NCBI RefSeq assembly: GCF_000497445.1
Contig: NZ_CM002285.1
Location: 999,353-1,063,352 of the forward strand
Length of the DNA stretch: 64,000 nt
Source of the DNA: Streptomyces roseochromogenus subsp. oscitans DS 12.976
Lineage (GTDB): Bacteria; Actinomycetota; Actinomycetes; Streptomycetales; Streptomycetaceae
Direction: 5' to 3'
Part shown: in pieces, positions 62,572-64,000 of the stretch
Position numbering within the stretch: the first letter of the stretch is position 1
Layout of the letters: each line of letters begins with the position of its first letter
Program-made: the position numbers and the translations under genes
Notes under the pieces: model-generated
Seen by the model: the letters and a program-made list of their open reading frames with translations, nothing else
Databases searched by the model: none
Told to the model about the DNA's origin: nothing

Positions 62572-63540
62572 CTACTTGCCCGGAGCGCCGACCGGCTTGC
62601 CGTCGGGCGCGACGGCGTACCAGGTGCCGCCCACGCCCTGTCCGTTGGTGTCACCGGGGGCCTTGTCCCCGGAGAAGGTGTAGATCGGCCAGCAGTTCAC
62701 GGTCATCTGCTGGACACCGTCGGGGCGGGTGAAGCCCATCAGGCCCTTCTTCTTGACACCCTGGGTGTCCCCGGGCTTGACGATGCCGACGGCCGGCCAC
62801 TTCTCCAGGCAGGCTCCGGTGCAGTTCGAGATGACCTTGGGCCAGGCCTTGTCCTTCAGGAAGCGGTAGACGGTCCTGCCGTTCTTGTCGACGATGATGT
62901 CGCCGAGCTTGGGGTCCTTGCGGACGGACAGGCCGGGCAGGGAGGCCAGCGAGGCCTTCTTGCCGTCGGGGGCGAGCGCGAACCACTTGCCGCCCACGCC
63001 CTGGCCGTTGACGTCACCGCCGTTGACGTCCTTGACGTAGCGGTAGGCGGGCCAGCCTGCGATGGTGAGCTGCTTGGTGCCGTCGGCGCGGGTGACCTCG
63101 CCGAGCAGCGCCTTGTCCACGCCGGCGCCGGCGGAGGCGTCGCCGGCGGGCACCGGCGGCCACGTCTTGGCGCAGTCGCCGTCACAGTTCGACTTGGGCG
63201 GATTGGCGGTGTCCTTGTCGAACCGGTAGAGGGTGAGTCCGGAGCCGTCGGTCAGCACGTTGCCGAGATCGGGGTTGGCAGCCACGGTCAGCTTGCCCGC
63301 GGGGGCGGCCTGGGCCGGCGAGCCGGAGCTCTGGTTGCCGTCGGCACCGTACCCGTTGCCCGCCGCGGTGCCGGTGCCGACTCCGGCGCCGGTGGTCGGG
63401 CTGCCCGCGGGGGCGGTGGCTCCGACGTTCTGGGCCGCCGAGGCCGGAGTGGTGCTGTTGTCCTGACCGCACGCCGTCGTCAGCGCCAGCACCGAAGCGG
63501 CTGTGGCCACCAGTGAGGCGGTCCGCCAGGAGGTCTTCAT
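62572..63540 (-). CDS. secreted lipoprotein with two tandem ~100-residue repeats (COG4315 type)
   Basis: A 322-residue lipoprotein. The signal peptide ends at ALTTACGQDN, giving a lipidated cysteine near residue 24, followed by a glycine/threonine-rich linker. Two long repeats follow: one with LYRFDKDTANPPKSNCDGDC, CAKTWPPV and GDVNGQGVGGKWFALAPDGK, the other with VYRFLKDKAWPKVISNCTGA, CLEKWPAV and GDTNGQGVGGTWYAVAPDGK. The paired cysteines (C-x3-C) in each repeat probably form disulfides. The family is COG4315, of unknown biochemical role; some members may be redox or metal-linked. ATG 63540 follows GGGGAG. Confidence 0.82.
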   Translation of the reverse strand: MKTSWRTASLVATAASVLALTTACGQDNSTTPASAAQNVGATAPAGSPTTGAGVGTGTAAGNGYGADGNQSSGSPAQAAPAGKLTVAANPDLGNVLTDGSGLTLYRFDKDTANPPKSNCDGDCAKTWPPVPAGDASAGAGVDKALLGEVTRADGTKQLTIAGWPAYRYVKDVNGGDVNGQGVGGKWFALAPDGKKASLASLPGLSVRKDPKLGDIIVDKNGRTVYRFLKDKAWPKVISNCTGACLEKWPAVGIVKPGDTQGVKKKGLMGFTRPDGVQQMTVNCWPIYTFSGDKAPGDTNGQGVGGTWYAVAPDGKPVGAPGK

Positions 63541-63818
63541 GTCCAACTCCCCATATTCGCCTGAATGTTGCAGCGCTCTGCCGCGCCGCCGCACGGCCAT
63601 GGGTACGCACGGAGGGGGCCGGAGTGTTCAACCGGGAGGGGAAGTTCTCCGGGAATTTCCCGCGCGAGGGCCGTACGGGCGTGCGCATCACGCCCATGAC
63701 ACCCCAGACCTCGTCAAACGATTGATCGCCCTATGTCCCCCTTTCGGAGCAATCCCGGCGCACTACGGCGTACGACCGGGATGCGCACCCCATGATCTTC
63801 GTCGTGCATGGACCCGAA

Positions 63819-64000
63819 GTGACCCGATGCGCGCCCGCAGCACGGGTGTTGGCCCTGGTGGCGCTGACCTGGACCCTGGTGGGCTGCCCGGTCGGCAGCG
63901 CGTCCGCCGACGCCTGTGCGTACGCCTCGACGGGACCGGACGGCACGGTGGCGCTGGCCTACGCCGGTGGCCACCACTGGCCGGCTCCGCCGCCCTGGCC
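63819..64000 (+). CDS. secreted protein, 5' part only
   Basis: GTG 63819 starts TRCAPAARVLALVALTWTLV and GCPVGSASADACAYAS, a signal peptide with likely cleavage after ASA, followed by GPDGTVALAYAGGHHWPAPP. The frame runs off the window. An ATG at 63792 is in frame but lacks a ribosome-binding site. The proline-rich region suggests a secreted or wall-linked protein. From memory the S. coelicolor counterpart is a secreted proline-rich protein. Confidence 0.6.
   Translation, partial: MTRCAPAARVLALVALTWTLVGCPVGSASADACAYASTGPDGTVALAYAGGHHWPAPPPW

Overview
This window looks like chromosomal DNA of a Streptomyces species or a close actinomycete relative. The evidence is very GC-rich sequence, strong third-position G/C bias in every gene, frequent GTG starts, ATGA/GTGA stop-start overlaps, and many Streptomyces-type regulator families. 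From memory, the gene order from thioredoxin (24.9 kb) through egtABCD (33.7-38.1 kb), an ornithine-lipid pair, sdhCAB, a LysR gene, a GGDEF/EAL gene and a repeat lipoprotein (63.5 kb) matches the S. coelicolor SCO0885-SCO0931 stretch of a chromosome arm. No database search was possible, so this synteny is recall. I saw no tRNA, rRNA, CRISPR array, prophage or intact insertion sequence.

Left part (0-31 kb): functional genes alternate with an unusual number of decayed ones. Remnants include an alcohol dehydrogenase with its ArsR regulator, a betaine-type ABC transporter, two MFS transporters, a sugar ABC permease, a TauD-like dioxygenase, a PepSY protein and a methyltransferase. Intact genes include a MoxR/VWA pair, a D-cysteine desulfhydrase-like enzyme, pirin, and a tightly overlapping ArsR-SulP-PNPOx-fold-HATPase-STAS operon. 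They also include an MFS exporter with a cysteine-synthase-like enzyme, an aromatic amino acid hydroxylase, an ECF sigma factor whose partner gene is frameshifted, and a TPR gene. A thiol and protein-quality group follows: peptide deformylase, a disulfide oxidoreductase and thioredoxin. LacI, TetR and Lrp regulators, an FMN reductase, a branched-chain amino acid dehydrogenase-like gene and an amidase complete this part. Three exact GGAAT-N18-GTT sites (the SigR redox-stress promoter pattern) lie upstream of the SulP operon, the TPR gene and thioredoxin.

Middle part (32-50 kb): a MazF/PemK-like protein overlaps the end of a frameshifted PARG/macrodomain gene. Next is the four-gene ergothioneine operon egtABCD, then an orphan sugar-binding lipoprotein and dodecin sharing a DasR-like operator. 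An accessory block follows with a HhH glycosylase, a 5'-truncated complex I/Mrp-like subunit, an ATP-dependent DNA ligase and a separate LigD polymerase-domain protein. It also holds a CBS protein, the RNA-repair pair archease and RtcB, and several small membrane or stress proteins.

Right part (50-64 kb): a UvrA-like ATPase, an ornithine-lipid-type acyltransferase pair, sdhCAB with a divergent LysR gene, and a PQQ-propeller remnant. The last genes are a PAS-GGDEF-EAL cyclic di-GMP protein overlapping a methyltransferase, a lipoprotein with two long repeats and its terminator, and a secreted protein cut by the window edge.

Recurrent themes are redox and thiol homeostasis (thioredoxin, ergothioneine, disulfide reductase, SigR-type promoters), nucleic-acid repair (RtcB/archease, LigD parts, UvrA-like, HhH glycosylase), and active gene decay. 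Part of the decay is linked to a short palindromic interspersed element found inside four coding regions. The best candidates for an under-described system are the ArsR-SulP-PNPOx-HATPase-STAS operon and the SigR-type promoter set.
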